A stretch of 64,000 nucleotides of DNA from Bradyrhizobium manausense (GCF_018130615.1 NZ_JAFCKB010000001.1:186001-250000), one strand, 5' to 3'. Positions 16,255 through 25,324 are shown, counted from the stretch's first letter. Program-made: numbers and translations. Notes: a model not told the origin generated them from the sequence alone.

Positions 16255-16505
16255 GGACGGCTTTCGCGGAGATAGCGCGCCTGAAGGCGCACGGCCTGGA
16301 CCCGGTCCAGAATTCCGGCACGCTGAAGCGCAACGATGGTGTTCTCGATAGGATCGAAATGCACGTCATCGCCGGAAAGCCGCGTCACGTGATGGGCGAA
16401 GACGTCGTTCGAGGTCACGACCACCGCTACGTTGTTGGCGGCCGCCAACCGCTGGATTACGCCAGCAGTATAATGGGGCTTGGTCGCGGAACGTTGGGCG
16501 GACAT
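16251..16505 (-). CDS. Small partner of Fic protein, antitoxin candidate
   Basis: 84 residues, ATG at 16505 with a strong GGAGGAG ribosome site 7 bases upstream. It overlaps fic by 4 bp, so the two are translationally coupled. The sequence (VIQRLAAANNVAVVVTSNDVFAHHVTRL) is not a family I recognise. The class-I Fic antitoxin inhibition motif [S/T]xxxE[G/N] is absent; the nearest string is DPIEN without the Ser/Thr. It may neutralise Fic in another way or act as the operon regulator. Confidence 0.6.
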   Translation of the reverse strand: MSAQRSATKPHYTAGVIQRLAAANNVAVVVTSNDVFAHHVTRLSGDDVHFDPIENTIVALQRAGILDRVQAVRLQARYLRESRP

Positions 16506-16847
16506 GGATTCTCCTCCCTCTAATATAGTCCGCCGAGGCCTGAAAATCCATTAAGTTGCAGGCTTCTAAAAGCCTCCACGGGCCTGTAAGCCCCTGAAAA
16601 GCCCTCAAAATTTCTGCCGCCTTGTTCACTGGGGCGGGGCCTTCCGGAAGGCCGAAATGGACAACGAAAACATCCATCTGAATCAAGGGTGGGGAGCGGA
16701 CCGGTGCTGGACGTTTTGTTACGGGCTGAAAAAGCGCGGACGGCAAAACGCCAAACGAGACAGCCCAGGCCCAACTGCGGCTTGCGCTTTCCCACAGCCC
16801 GCTGAACTAGCGGGGGTCCACTCGCGGCTGGATGCTCTGGGAAAAAT
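16506..16847. other. 342-bp non-coding end of the island, Fic-operon leader
   Basis: Holds the minus-strand promoter for the Fic operon: an AT-rich TATATTAG lies about 20 bp upstream of the ATG, just before AGGGAGGAG. A perfect 16-bp palindrome GGCCTTCCGGAAGGCC at 16638-16653 could be an operator or recombinase site. No convincing gene on either strand. Confidence 0.5.

Positions 16848-16861
<14 letters not shown>
16831..16861. repeat. Right direct repeat of the island (overlaps tRNA-Gly 3' end)
   Basis: 31-bp partner of 12427-12456, differing by one T. Bases 16848-16861 are the CCA, discriminator and acceptor-stem 3' side of tRNA-Gly; the remainder is immediate downstream flank. Confidence 0.85.
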
Positions 16862-16922
<61 letters not shown>

Positions 16923-17198
16923 ATCCTGTGTCGGTCGCGTGACGCGCCGGCAACGGCTGTCGTATGCCAAAAGCGGGAAGGGAATGCAACAGCTACCGGC
17001 AGCATAGATTCGGTTCTTGAGACCCCATATGGACCCCGAATGCGGCCAAATCGACCAAAAACGGCTCCCGGCTGCCGAATCGGCCCCGATGGATTGAAAT
17101 TCGGCCGTCCCGGCCCAATTTTAGCGCCGACAACGAGGCATATGTGATGGCGACGTGCTAAAGACCCGCCATTCCAGGACATGAGACGAGGGTATCCC

Positions 17199-18119
17199 GT
17201 GACGATCATCGACCAGGGTAACGGAGCGGGCCCGGCTGCGGCCGATCTGATCAAGGACACCACCACCCAGACCTTCGTGAAGGACGTCATCGAGGAATCG
17301 AAGCGCCAGCCGGTGCTGATCGACTTCTGGGCGGAGTGGTGCGGGCCCTGCAAGCAGCTTACGCCCATCCTTGAAAAGGCGGTCAAGGCGGCCAAGGGTA
17401 AGGTCAAGCTGGTCAAGATGAACATCGACCAGCATCCGGCGATCCCGGGCCAGATGGGGATCCAGTCGATCCCGGCCGTGATCGCCTTCGTCAACGGCCA
17501 GCCGGCCGATGGCTTCATGGGCGCGGTGCCGGAGAGCCAGCTCAACGCCTTCATCGAGAAGCTCACCAAGGGCGTGACGGCACCGGGCGAGCCCAACATC
17601 GCCGAGATCCTGCAAGAGGCCGAGGCCGTGCTCGCCGAGGGCGACGCCGCCGCGGCCGCGCAGATCTATGCCGAGGTGCTGCAGCACGACGCGACCAACA
17701 TCGCAGCGCTTGCCGGCCTTGCAAAATGCTACGCCATCTCGGGTGCGATGGAGCAGGCCAAGCAGACGCTGGCCATGGTGCCGGAATCCAAGCGCAACGA
17801 CCCGGCCGTGAAGGCCGTGCAGACCGCGATCGATCTCGCCGAGCAGGCGGAGCAGCTCGGGCCCGTCGCCGAGCTCGAACAGAAAGTCGCCGCAAACCCG
17901 CTCGATCATCAGGCGCGTTTCGACCTCGCCACCGCGCTGAACGCGAAGGGCGACCGGGCGGCCGCGACCGAGCAGCTGCTCGCGATCGTCAAGCGCGACC
18001 GCAAATGGAACGACGACGGCGCCCGCAAGCAGCTGGTGCAGTTCTTCGAAGCCTGGGGCGGCGCGGACGATGCCACCGTCGAGGGTCGAAAGCGCTTGTC
18101 GACGATCCTGTTTTCGTAA
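17199..18119 (+). CDS. Thioredoxin-domain co-chaperone (CnoX/YbbN-like)
   Basis: About 306 residues. GTG 17199 (VTIIDQGNGAG) is preferred because GACGAGGG lies 6 bases upstream; ATG 17181 is in frame but has no ribosome site. Residues about 20-130 are a thioredoxin fold with active-site WCGPC (DFWAEWCGPCKQL) and cis-Pro SIPAV. The rest is TPR-like alpha-helical (EAEAVLAEGDAAAAAQIYAEVL, LATALNAKGDRAAATEQLLAIV) as in CnoX/YbbN, which protect proteins from oxidation and hand them to chaperones. Many relatives lack the CxxC; it is complete here. About 30 bp before the LON-domain gene, probably one operon. Confidence 0.88.
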   Translation: MTIIDQGNGAGPAAADLIKDTTTQTFVKDVIEESKRQPVLIDFWAEWCGPCKQLTPILEKAVKAAKGKVKLVKMNIDQHPAIPGQMGIQSIPAVIAFVNGQPADGFMGAVPESQLNAFIEKLTKGVTAPGEPNIAEILQEAEAVLAEGDAAAAAQIYAEVLQHDATNIAALAGLAKCYAISGAMEQAKQTLAMVPESKRNDPAVKAVQTAIDLAEQAEQLGPVAELEQKVAANPLDHQARFDLATALNAKGDRAAATEQLLAIVKRDRKWNDDGARKQLVQFFEAWGGADDATVEGRKRLSTILFS

Positions 18120-18149
18120 GGATAGGCCGGAAATCGCCGCGGGGACCAG

Positions 18150-18827
18150 ATGCCGATCAACATCGAATATCGCGGGCCCGCCGACCTCCCGGAGATCATT
18201 CCGGTGTTTCCGCTGCCGGGCGCGCTGCTGTTGCCGCGCGGCCAGATGCCGCTCAACATCTTCGAGCCGCGCTATCTGGCGATGGTCGACGATTGCTTCC
18301 GCGACGGTCATCGCCTGATCGGCATGATCCAGCCTGACGTGGCGCACTCGCCGAAGAATTCCGACAAGCCGGTGCTGTTCCGCGTCGGCTGCGTCGGCCG
18401 CATCACCCAGCTCGCCGAGTCCGGCGACGGCCGCTACATCCTCGAGCTCACCGGAGTTGCGCGCTTCAGGGTGGTCGAGGAGCTCGAGGTGCTGACGGCC
18501 TACCGGCAGTGCAAGGTCGATTTCTTCGCCTTCATGGATGATTTCACCGCGCGCATGGGCGAAGACCAGGTCAACCGCGAGGCGCTGCTGGTGGCGCTGG
18601 CGGATTTCCTGAAGGCCAACAATCTCAAGGTCGACTGGGAGGGCGTCGAGAGCGCGCCCAACGAGGCGCTCGTCAACGCGTTGGCGATGATGTCGCCCTA
18701 TGGCCCGGCCGAGAAGCAGGCGATGCTGGAAGCGCCTGATCTGAAGACCCGCGCCGAGATCCTGATCGCGGTGACCGAGATGGACCTCGCCAAGAAACGC
18801 ACCTCGGGCGATCCGCCGTTGCAGTAG
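18150..18827 (+). CDS. LON peptidase substrate-binding-domain protein
   Basis: 225 residues made of the N-terminal LON substrate-binding (PUA-like) domain alone: ADLPEIIPVFPLPGALLLPRGQMPLNIFEPRYLAMVDDC is the diagnostic block, followed by GCVGRITQLAESGDGRYILELTGVARFRV. No AAA+ or Ser-Lys protease domain follows, so it is not a protease. Such proteins (YcaP/COG2802 type) probably bind unfolded or substrate peptides. It lies in an operon with the upstream thioredoxin co-chaperone, consistent with a protein-quality role. Confidence 0.88.
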   Translation: MPINIEYRGPADLPEIIPVFPLPGALLLPRGQMPLNIFEPRYLAMVDDCFRDGHRLIGMIQPDVAHSPKNSDKPVLFRVGCVGRITQLAESGDGRYILELTGVARFRVVEELEVLTAYRQCKVDFFAFMDDFTARMGEDQVNREALLVALADFLKANNLKVDWEGVESAPNEALVNALAMMSPYGPAEKQAMLEAPDLKTRAEILIAVTEMDLAKKRTSGDPPLQ

Positions 18828-18838
18828 GAGTGCGAGGT

Positions 18839-21352
18839 TCAGGCCGCGCGGACGGCTACCTTGTCACCTCGCTTGGCACTTCGCCTCAGCAATTTCGCGA
18901 TGCCGGATGCAGGCATCGGCCGGGCGAAATAGTAGCCCTGCGTTTCGGCACAACCCTCCTCACGGAGGATATCGAGCTGCTCCTTCGTTTCGACGCCTTC
19001 GGCGGTCGTCGCCTTGCCGAGGCTGACCGCGAAACGAACGACCGCTCGCGCGAGATGATGCGCGTCCGAGCTTGCGCTGGACAGTTCGTTGACGAAGCTG
19101 CGGTCGATCTTGATTTTGTCGAATGGGAATCTCTGCAGAATGCTCAGCGATGAATAGCCGGTCCCGAAATCGTCGAGCGCGATCCGCACTCCGAGCTCGC
19201 GCAGTTGACCCAGTGCGGCGAATACGGCTTCGCTGTCGTGCATGATCACCGTCTCGGTGACCTCGAGCTCGAGCCTATGCGGTGCGACGCCCGAACTCGC
19301 CAGTGCGCTGACGATGACAGCGACAAGCTCCTTGCTCCTGAATTGGGCGGGAGACAGGTTGATCGCAATCCCGAGATGGGCAGGCCATTTGGCGGCTTCG
19401 CTACATGCGGTCCTCAAGACCCATTCTCCGAGAGGCACGATCAACCCGGTCTCTTCAGCAAGCGGAATGAATTCGCCGGGCATGACCAGGCCTCGCTCCG
19501 GATGATGCCAACGTAGCAGGGATTCGAAGCCGCGGATCTCGCCGGTCGCGGTGTTGACCAATGGTTGGTAATGGAGCTCGAAGTCACAGCTGGAAATTGC
19601 ATCCCGCATGTCGCGCTCCATGTTGCGCCGCGCATGCATGAGTTCGTCGAGCTCCGGCTCGAAGAAACGGAAGGCGCCGCGTCCACCACTCTTGGCAGAG
19701 TAGAGCGCGAGATCCGCGCTCTTCATGAGCACGTCGGAATCCTCGCCATCGCGCGGCGCGATGGCGATGCCGATGCTGGTGCCCACCGTGACCCGGTGAT
19801 CGCCGAGATCGAAGGGTTCGCAAAGCGCCTTTCTGATGTTCTCGGCGAGGGTGGCAGCCTCCACGGCCGGGTTGGTGACGTAGTCGATCACGGCGAACTC
19901 GTCGCCGCCAAGCCGGGCGATCAACGCGGTCTCCGTAGTGCAATCGCGCAAACGCGCAGCGACGGCGCGCAACAGGGCATCGCCCGCCGGGTGTCCCAGC
20001 GTGTCGTTAACTTCCTTGAAGCGATCGAGATCGAGCATAAGCACCGCCAGATCGAGGCCGCCATTACGTGTGATCGCAATGGCATGCTCGATCCGCTCTT
20101 TGAGCAGCACGCGGTTCGGCAAATCGGTCAGCGCATCGTGTTGCGCCATATGAGCAATCTTGGCCTCCGACCTGCGCTGCTCGGTAACATCGAGATGCGT
20201 GGCCACCCACCCGCCGCCGGCCATCGGCTGTCGCGTCACGCAGATCAACCGCCCATCCGCGAACTCGTCGATTCTGCTCGAGACTGCATCGAACGGCAGC
20301 GCGGCCAATTTCGAGAGGAATTGCGCGGCGGCGCCCTCGCTGGTGTCGCTCTTGAGGACGCCGGTCACGACGCGATGCCTGATGATGTCGGCGTGCGAGG
20401 TCCCCGTTTTCAGAAGCTCCGGCGGCAATCGATAGAGGCGGGCATAACGCTCATTGCAGACGACAAGCCGCTTCTCCGCATCGAACATGCACAACGCCTC
20501 GACCATATTGTTGATGGCCGTATCCAGCCTGAGCTTCTGATCCTGGATTTCCTGTTGCGAATCTTCCACCTGTTGCCTGGCGCGCGAAAGTTCGCTGATG
20601 ATTTCCTCGAATCTCCTGGTTTTGGTCGCAAGGCGACGATCCGCCAGGACGCCGACGAAGCTCATCCCGAGAACCGACAGGGCCACACCCGCAATTGCAG
20701 CGGCAAGGAAGCCCGGCGAAAGCGACAATGTATCGTTTTCCAGCGTCGGATCTGGAACGATCTGCACGGCTCCCATGGCCGTGAAATGATGCGACACGAT
20801 GGCGAGCGTCAGCAGCAGCGCCGCGGCGAAGGTCCCCCGCTTGTCCGTGCGCGCCATGGCGACCGCGAGCGCCGCATAGCCGAGGACCATGCCGAGGCCG
20901 ATCGAGACGAGCACCAGCCCCGGCGACCAGGTGACATGACCCGGCACTTCGAGGGCCCACATGCCGATATAGTGCATGCTTGCGATGCCGACGCCGATGA
21001 TGCCGCCACCGGCAGCCGCACGCCAGCGGCCGGAATTGTTGACGGCAACGCCGAAGCCGCCTGACGTCAGGATCATCGCCGCGGCGAGCGACAGCGCTGT
21101 CAGAACGAGGCCGTAACCGATCGAGACGCCGGGCTCGTAGGCGAGCATTGCGACAAAATGCGTTGCCCAGATTCCGTAGCCGATGGCGGCACCGGCGATC
21201 GCGATCCAGATCAGCCGCGTCCGGGCGCGCGACACGACCGCGCGATGGAAGATGCTGACGGCAACGATGCTTGCAGCGAAGCAAACCAAGCCAGCGAGCA
21301 CAACGAGCCGCCAATCGTGCTCGGCCGTCAGGCAGGAAAAAACGCGGAACAT
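18839..21352 (-). CDS. MHYT-PAS-GGDEF-EAL c-di-GMP signalling protein
   Basis: 837 residues from ATG 21352 (MFRVFSCLTAEHDWRLVVLAG), which has GAGGGAGC upstream; codons before it are not supported. Seven-helix MHYT sensor (residues about 10-230) with repeated His-Tyr/His-Phe pairs (ATHFVAML, SMHYIGMWALEV, SHHFTAMGAVQI), thought to bind metal and gases. Then a coiled coil, a PAS-like domain (LDTAINNMVEALCMFD), a GGDEF domain with intact GGDEF (ARLGGDEFAVI) and an EAL domain in which EAL reads ESL (RGFESLLRW), with DDFGTGYSSL and EGVE retained. Likely able to make and/or break c-di-GMP. Confidence 0.92.
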   Translation of the reverse strand: MFRVFSCLTAEHDWRLVVLAGLVCFAASIVAVSIFHRAVVSRARTRLIWIAIAGAAIGYGIWATHFVAMLAYEPGVSIGYGLVLTALSLAAAMILTSGGFGVAVNNSGRWRAAAGGGIIGVGIASMHYIGMWALEVPGHVTWSPGLVLVSIGLGMVLGYAALAVAMARTDKRGTFAAALLLTLAIVSHHFTAMGAVQIVPDPTLENDTLSLSPGFLAAAIAGVALSVLGMSFVGVLADRRLATKTRRFEEIISELSRARQQVEDSQQEIQDQKLRLDTAINNMVEALCMFDAEKRLVVCNERYARLYRLPPELLKTGTSHADIIRHRVVTGVLKSDTSEGAAAQFLSKLAALPFDAVSSRIDEFADGRLICVTRQPMAGGGWVATHLDVTEQRRSEAKIAHMAQHDALTDLPNRVLLKERIEHAIAITRNGGLDLAVLMLDLDRFKEVNDTLGHPAGDALLRAVAARLRDCTTETALIARLGGDEFAVIDYVTNPAVEAATLAENIRKALCEPFDLGDHRVTVGTSIGIAIAPRDGEDSDVLMKSADLALYSAKSGGRGAFRFFEPELDELMHARRNMERDMRDAISSCDFELHYQPLVNTATGEIRGFESLLRWHHPERGLVMPGEFIPLAEETGLIVPLGEWVLRTACSEAAKWPAHLGIAINLSPAQFRSKELVAVIVSALASSGVAPHRLELEVTETVIMHDSEAVFAALGQLRELGVRIALDDFGTGYSSLSILQRFPFDKIKIDRSFVNELSSASSDAHHLARAVVRFAVSLGKATTAEGVETKEQLDILREEGCAETQGYYFARPMPASGIAKLLRRSAKRGDKVAVRAA

Positions 21353-21560
21353 GCAATATCGCTCCCTCGTCAATCCTATGGAGAATTGATCCGACCGCAC
21401 TTGCTCCGCGTTAATTTTCTGCAACGCCCAGTTGCATGCCTACCGCGCGGTAAACGTTGCTCGGCAAATGACGCCAATTGGCAGTAGTTGTACGGGTAAG
21501 AAGGGCGCGAATCCCGTGACACTGCGCGGATCAGCGAGCCCGCGGCTTCGATCCTCCAAC

Positions 21561-22139
21561 TCAATGGCGGCGAATGCGCTTACGTCCGGTGATCATGGCG
21601 CGGATCAGGTTTTCGCGCTGAAGCATGCCCATCCCCACCACGCCCGCGACATGCAGCACGACCAGGACGATGACGGCGTCCGATGCGTAAGCGTGGGTGT
21701 CCTCGATCCACCAGACGCCGAAGAAGGTGACGGTCACCGACAGCGCGCCCGTGATTGCCGAGACGGCGAGCGACAACAGCAGCGCCACCAGCATCAAGGT
21801 GCCGGCGGGATTGAGCCCGATATAGCGGCCGGTGATGCCGCGGCGCAGATTCCAGAGATAGAGCGGCGCGGCGCGAAGCCTGACGCCGATCATGCGAAAG
21901 CGCGAATAGCGGCTGCCCCAAATTCCCCAGACCAGGCGAAAGATCAAAAGCCCGATGACCGCATAGCCGACGATGCGGTGAAGCCTGTCGTAGACGGTAG
22001 GCGTGAACCACGCGGCCAGGACGCATGCCGCGAGCGCCCAGTGCCAGATTCGCAGCGGAAGGTCCCAGACCGCGACCGTCCGATCTGCGGGGGTCCGATC
22101 GGACACCCCGCGCGCGTCTTGCACCGCTTTGTCGATCAA
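21561..22139 (-). CDS. Cytochrome b561-type membrane protein
   Basis: 192 residues with four hydrophobic helices and haem-ligand histidines: RIWHWALAACVLAAW in helix 1, DRLHRIVGYAVIGLLIFRLVWG in helix 2, VLHVAGVVGMGML in the last. This is the bacterial cytochrome b561 / Ni-Fe hydrogenase b-subunit-like fold that moves electrons in the membrane. It lies right after a PepSY-like periplasmic gene in the same direction (about 20 bp), a common pairing. Electron donor unknown. Confidence 0.88.
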   Translation of the reverse strand: MIDKAVQDARGVSDRTPADRTVAVWDLPLRIWHWALAACVLAAWFTPTVYDRLHRIVGYAVIGLLIFRLVWGIWGSRYSRFRMIGVRLRAAPLYLWNLRRGITGRYIGLNPAGTLMLVALLLSLAVSAITGALSVTVTFFGVWWIEDTHAYASDAVIVLVVLHVAGVVGMGMLQRENLIRAMITGRKRIRRH

Positions 22140-22159
22140 GCCGGAGCTGTCCTCAAAAA

Positions 22160-22438
22160 CTACTTGGCGATCGTGTGCTTCAGGCTGAGATCTTCCGGGC
22201 TGTAGAACAGCTCGTAGAGCTTGCCTTCCTTGACGCCATAGACCTCATAGCACGAGCCTTCGATCTTGGAACGCCGCACTTCATAGCCCGCTGCCTTGGC
22301 CTTGGCTTCAGCATCGCCCGCCGGCTTCCACGACGCCTTGTCGAGCTTGGTGCAATTCTTGAAACCGTCGGCCATTGCCGCCGACCCCATGCCAATCCCG
22401 ACCGTCAGTGCGATGGCAAGAACACGAATGACTCTCAC
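22160..22438 (-). CDS. Periplasmic PepSY-like protein
   Basis: 92 residues: signal peptide (VLAIALTVGIGMGSAAMA) and one PepSY-like domain (AEAKAKAAGYEVRRSKIEGSCYEVYGVKEGKLYELFYSPEDL), ending at LKHTIAK. Two Cys (NCTKL and GSCYEV) are in the mature part and may form a disulfide. First gene of the pair with the b561 cytochrome. The role is probably to assist or modulate the cytochrome. Confidence 0.8.
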   Translation of the reverse strand: MRVIRVLAIALTVGIGMGSAAMADGFKNCTKLDKASWKPAGDAEAKAKAAGYEVRRSKIEGSCYEVYGVKEGKLYELFYSPEDLSLKHTIAK

Positions 22439-22641
22439 GAATGTCTCCTCCTCTGTCGTGTGCGCGAAGCGCGCCCGAAGGAAGCAAAGGAGGAGGTGAA
22501 GTCAACCGGGTTGGGGTCAGTGCAGCGTTAGATATATTCTAATCGTCGCCAAAACATCAGCGCGCTCCGCATGCAACGCGGGCTTGGCAGCTTGCTGCGG
22601 CCTTAAGCCTCACGGGAGGATTCGGGACCTGACGAAAGGCG

Positions 22642-23454
22642 TCAGGCCGCATGGCGCGTGCCGGGATAACGGCGTTGCAGCCAATCTGCCCAGGCAACCC
22701 GCCCCCGCACACCCCGACTGACGACAAAGCCCATTCCACGCGCTTTCGTCTCGGACATGGATATCGGCAGGATTTTTCGATGCAATCCTCGCGCATCCCG
22801 ATACCGGCCGGCAAGCGTAGCGACACTGACGTCTTCGGGACCGCCAATCTCCGCGCGGACGCCGCGTGTCCCATCGAAGGCGCAGGCGACGACGTGATCG
22901 GCGACGTCCGTCGTGTCGACGGGATTGAATGGCGTGGTCGGCATCGGCCACACCGGAAGCCAGGCTATTCCTGCGAGCATCTTGTCGAGCAGATAGTAGA
23001 ACGGCATCGCGCGAACGACAGACCAGGACAGCGCGGAGCTGCGAACCAAGCGCTCACCGGCGAGCTTGACTCTGGCATAAGGCAGCGTGGCATCGTCGAG
23101 CCCGACGATCGACACGTGCAGGAAGTGCTGGACCGACTGCTCCCGGCACAAGGACAACAATCGCTCCGTTCCCTCGACATCCACGGCGGAAGGAGACTTG
23201 AAGAAATCGACGGGCCGAACACCTCCTCGCCGCGCGATTGGCGAATAGGTCGCCGCGTTGATGACGGTGTCGACATCGCGCAACGCGTCCCGCAACCCAG
23301 CGCCCGTGGCGAGATCGCCAACGGCCCAATCGACGTCGGGCCGTACGCCTTTCGAGCGGGCAAACAGGCGGACGCGATGCCCGTTGCGGACGAGGCGATC
23401 GACGATATCCCGGCCGAGATGGCCGGTACCGCCGGTAACGAGTGTCAACGCCAT
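22642..23454 (-). CDS. NmrA-like NAD(P)-binding protein (atypical SDR)
   Basis: 270 residues from the ATG at 23454 (MALTLVTGGTGHLGRDIV), with GGAG 8 bases upstream; an ATG at 23466 is the alternative. GGTGHLG binds NAD(P). No Tyr-x-x-x-Lys catalytic pair is present (the position reads YARVKLAGERLV: Tyr-Ala-Arg-Val-Lys, with altered spacing), which suits NmrA-type redox sensors or weak reductases. The start overlaps the crotonase stop by 10 bp, so the two are translated together. Confidence 0.85.
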   Translation of the reverse strand: MALTLVTGGTGHLGRDIVDRLVRNGHRVRLFARSKGVRPDVDWAVGDLATGAGLRDALRDVDTVINAATYSPIARRGGVRPVDFFKSPSAVDVEGTERLLSLCREQSVQHFLHVSIVGLDDATLPYARVKLAGERLVRSSALSWSVVRAMPFYYLLDKMLAGIAWLPVWPMPTTPFNPVDTTDVADHVVACAFDGTRGVRAEIGGPEDVSVATLAGRYRDARGLHRKILPISMSETKARGMGFVVSRGVRGRVAWADWLQRRYPGTRHAA

Positions 23455-24254
23455 GCCTGGCTCCATCGCGGTGCGCGATTCTCGAGATTGCTCCTGACCG
23501 CTTCGATGTGATTGGCGGCGCCGAGCAGCGCGGCTTGCTCGGCCGTCTCGGCGGCGAGACCGGTGGCGACATCCGAGGTCGCGGCGAGATTGAGAAGACG
23601 CTTGGCGGCGCGGACGGCATCCGGGCTGCGGCTTGCGATCTCGTGCGCGACTTTCGACGCCGCAGCCAGCGGATCGTCGGCGAGGCTTGTCGCGAAACCA
23701 TAGGCCAGTGCGTCGTCGGCCGAAAACACGCGGCCGGTATAGGTGAGCTCGCGCACGACATCCTCGCGCGCAAGGTGGCGCATCAATTGCGTGCCCGCCA
23801 TATCGGGCACCAGTCCCCATTTGGCTTCGATGACGGCGAGCCGTGTCGCCGGCGCCAGATAACGAAGGTCCGCGCCGAGCGCCAGCTGGAGACCACCGCC
23901 GAAGGCGACGCCGTGGACCGCGGCAATGACGGGGACGGGAAGCTCGCGCCAAAGCCAGACCAGATGCTGCGCATAGTTTGCCATGCCGTGGCTTCGGCGC
24001 GTCAGGTCGACTGACGGAATCAGCGGATCGCCCCGCGTCGTCGCCATAAGCCGGTCCAGATCGAGGCCCGCGCAGAATGCCCGGCCTTCGCCGGAGAGAA
24101 TGACGGCGCGGACATCCTTGCGCGCGCCAAGCTGCGTGCCGGCTCCGATAAGTGCCTCGAACATCGCGGGGTCGAGTGCGTTCATCCTGTCCGGACGATT
24201 GAGCCGGACATGGGCCACGCCGTCGGCAACGGTCAGTCGAACACGATCTTCCAT
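23445..24254 (-). CDS. Enoyl-CoA hydratase/isomerase family protein
   Basis: 269 residues of the crotonase superfamily. RLNRPDRMNALDPAMFEAL, GEGRAFCAGLDLDRL (oxyanion-hole region with CAGLDL) and VIAAVHGVAFGGGLQLALGADLRYLAPATRLAVIEAKWGLVPDMAGT (second oxyanion strand). A Glu lies in VIEAKWGLVPD, the place of the catalytic Glu; the second hydratase Glu is not obvious, so an isomerase or hydrolase is also possible. Upstream of, and overlapping, the NmrA-like gene. Confidence 0.9.
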   Translation of the reverse strand: MEDRVRLTVADGVAHVRLNRPDRMNALDPAMFEALIGAGTQLGARKDVRAVILSGEGRAFCAGLDLDRLMATTRGDPLIPSVDLTRRSHGMANYAQHLVWLWRELPVPVIAAVHGVAFGGGLQLALGADLRYLAPATRLAVIEAKWGLVPDMAGTQLMRHLAREDVVRELTYTGRVFSADDALAYGFATSLADDPLAAASKVAHEIASRSPDAVRAAKRLLNLAATSDVATGLAAETAEQAALLGAANHIEAVRSNLENRAPRWSQAWR

Positions 24255-24285
24255 GACACCGCTCCGCTTGATTGCGCGGTCGTCC

Positions 24286-24636
24286 TCAGTAGCCGGCCGC
24301 CGCCATCACCACGACCACGCTGAGCGCCATCCAGCCAAAATGCCGGCCACGCGTCGCCCATGCGTTGGCGCAGGCGGAGAAGCCGAACACGCAGACCATG
24401 GTGATGACGATCCAGTGGCGCGCCGACACCGAGCCCATCCAGGGCGTCGCGACCAGCAGCACGCCGCAGCCGATCCAGGCCACGGTCGAGGCCTGCCAGA
24501 CCACGCGGATCAGGGTGCGGAGCCGTTCCGGCTCGATGGTGGCGCGGGCAAAGACCTTGGTCTCGCCGAGAATGCCATGGATCAGCGCCACGATGATGGC
24601 CCCGACGCCGGCGCACTGGAGCAAGAGATCACGCAT
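24286..24636 (-). CDS. Small four-helix membrane protein, TetR target
   Basis: 116 residues from ATG 24636 (MRDLLLQCAGVGAII), with a GGAGG site 5 bases upstream; the ATG at 24648 lies inside an operator and is unlikely to be used. Four hydrophobic helices (AGVGAIIVALIHGILG, WQASTVAWIGCGVLLVATP, WIVITMVCVFGFSACANAWA, GWMALSVVVVMAAAGY). Resembles small integral membrane proteins seen beside TetR genes; function unknown. Divergent from the TetR gene with two matching palindromes between. Confidence 0.72.
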   Translation of the reverse strand: MRDLLLQCAGVGAIIVALIHGILGETKVFARATIEPERLRTLIRVVWQASTVAWIGCGVLLVATPWMGSVSARHWIVITMVCVFGFSACANAWATRGRHFGWMALSVVVVMAAAGY

Positions 24637-24646
24637 CAAGGCCTCC

Positions 24647-24660
24647 ATACATCTGTGTAT
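24647..24660. promoter_or_regulatory. TetR operator 1
   Basis: ATACA-TCTG-TGTAT palindrome (CATACA/TGTATG with 4-bp spacer), just upstream of the ribosome site of the membrane-protein gene. Same half-sites as 24692-24705. Confidence 0.7.
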
Positions 24661-24691
24661 GGTGAGATAGGCGCTGGCCAGCCGCCTGTCA

Positions 24692-24705
24692 ATACACTAG
24701 TGTAT
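24692..24705. promoter_or_regulatory. TetR operator 2
   Basis: Perfect 14-bp palindrome ATACACTAGTGTAT, 22 bp before the tetR start codon, centre 45 bp from operator 1. Implies coordinated control of both divergent genes including autorepression. Confidence 0.7.
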
Positions 24706-24726
24706 GGTCGGATTTCGGAACCCGAC

Positions 24727-25257
24727 ATGACCGAACAGCTCTCCGCCGACGACTGGATCAAACAGGGCCTCAAGGCGCTCACCAGAAGCGGCTTCACCGC
24801 GCTGAAGGCCGATCCATTGGCAAAGGCGATGGGCGTCTCCCGCGGCAGCTTTTACTGGCATTTCGCCGATCTCGGTGCGTTCCACGCGGCCGTGCTGAAA
24901 CGCTGGCGCGAGATCGCGGCCGAAGAGATCATCGCCGGTGTCGAGGCCGAGGGCGGCGAACCGCTGAAGGCGCTGCTGCGCAGGACCTTTGGAGCCCGGC
25001 TCGATCTGGAGCGCGCGGTGCGCAACTGGGCGGCGTTCGATCCGGCCGCGCAGGCGGCCGTCCGCGCCATCGATCGCCGCAGGCTCGATTATATCGAAAC
25101 GCTGCTGGAACGACGCGGATTCTCCGCGACAAGCGCGCAGGCGCGCGCCCAGATCCTGTACTGGACGTTCCTCGGCTTCGCACTCTCAGGCGCGCCGGTG
25201 CCGGCGGCGCGCCTTAAGGGCCTGCTCGACGAGATCCAGCGAATGATTTCCGCCTAA
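24727..25257 (+). CDS. TetR/AcrR family transcriptional regulator
   Basis: 176 residues from ATG 24727. N-terminal helix-turn-helix: [43 protein letters not shown], the TetR block with SRGSFYWHF recognition helix. The C-terminal ligand-binding domain (residues 60-176) is divergent, so the inducer cannot be named. Two identical-half-site palindromes (24647, 24692) between this gene and the divergent membrane-protein gene are the likely operators. Downstream is a Trm112-like gene on the same strand. Confidence 0.9.
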   Translation: MTEQLSADDWIKQGLKALTRSGFTALKADPLAKAMGVSRGSFYWHFADLGAFHAAVLKRWREIAAEEIIAGVEAEGGEPLKALLRRTFGARLDLERAVRNWAAFDPAAQAAVRAIDRRRLDYIETLLERRGFSATSAQARAQILYWTFLGFALSGAPVPAARLKGLLDEIQRMISA

Positions 25258-25324
25258 ATCACCCTGGCCGCCGCAATGGGCGAGCTTGATTTTCTGTGCT
25301 ACAGGCAGCCGATCGCCGGAGACC

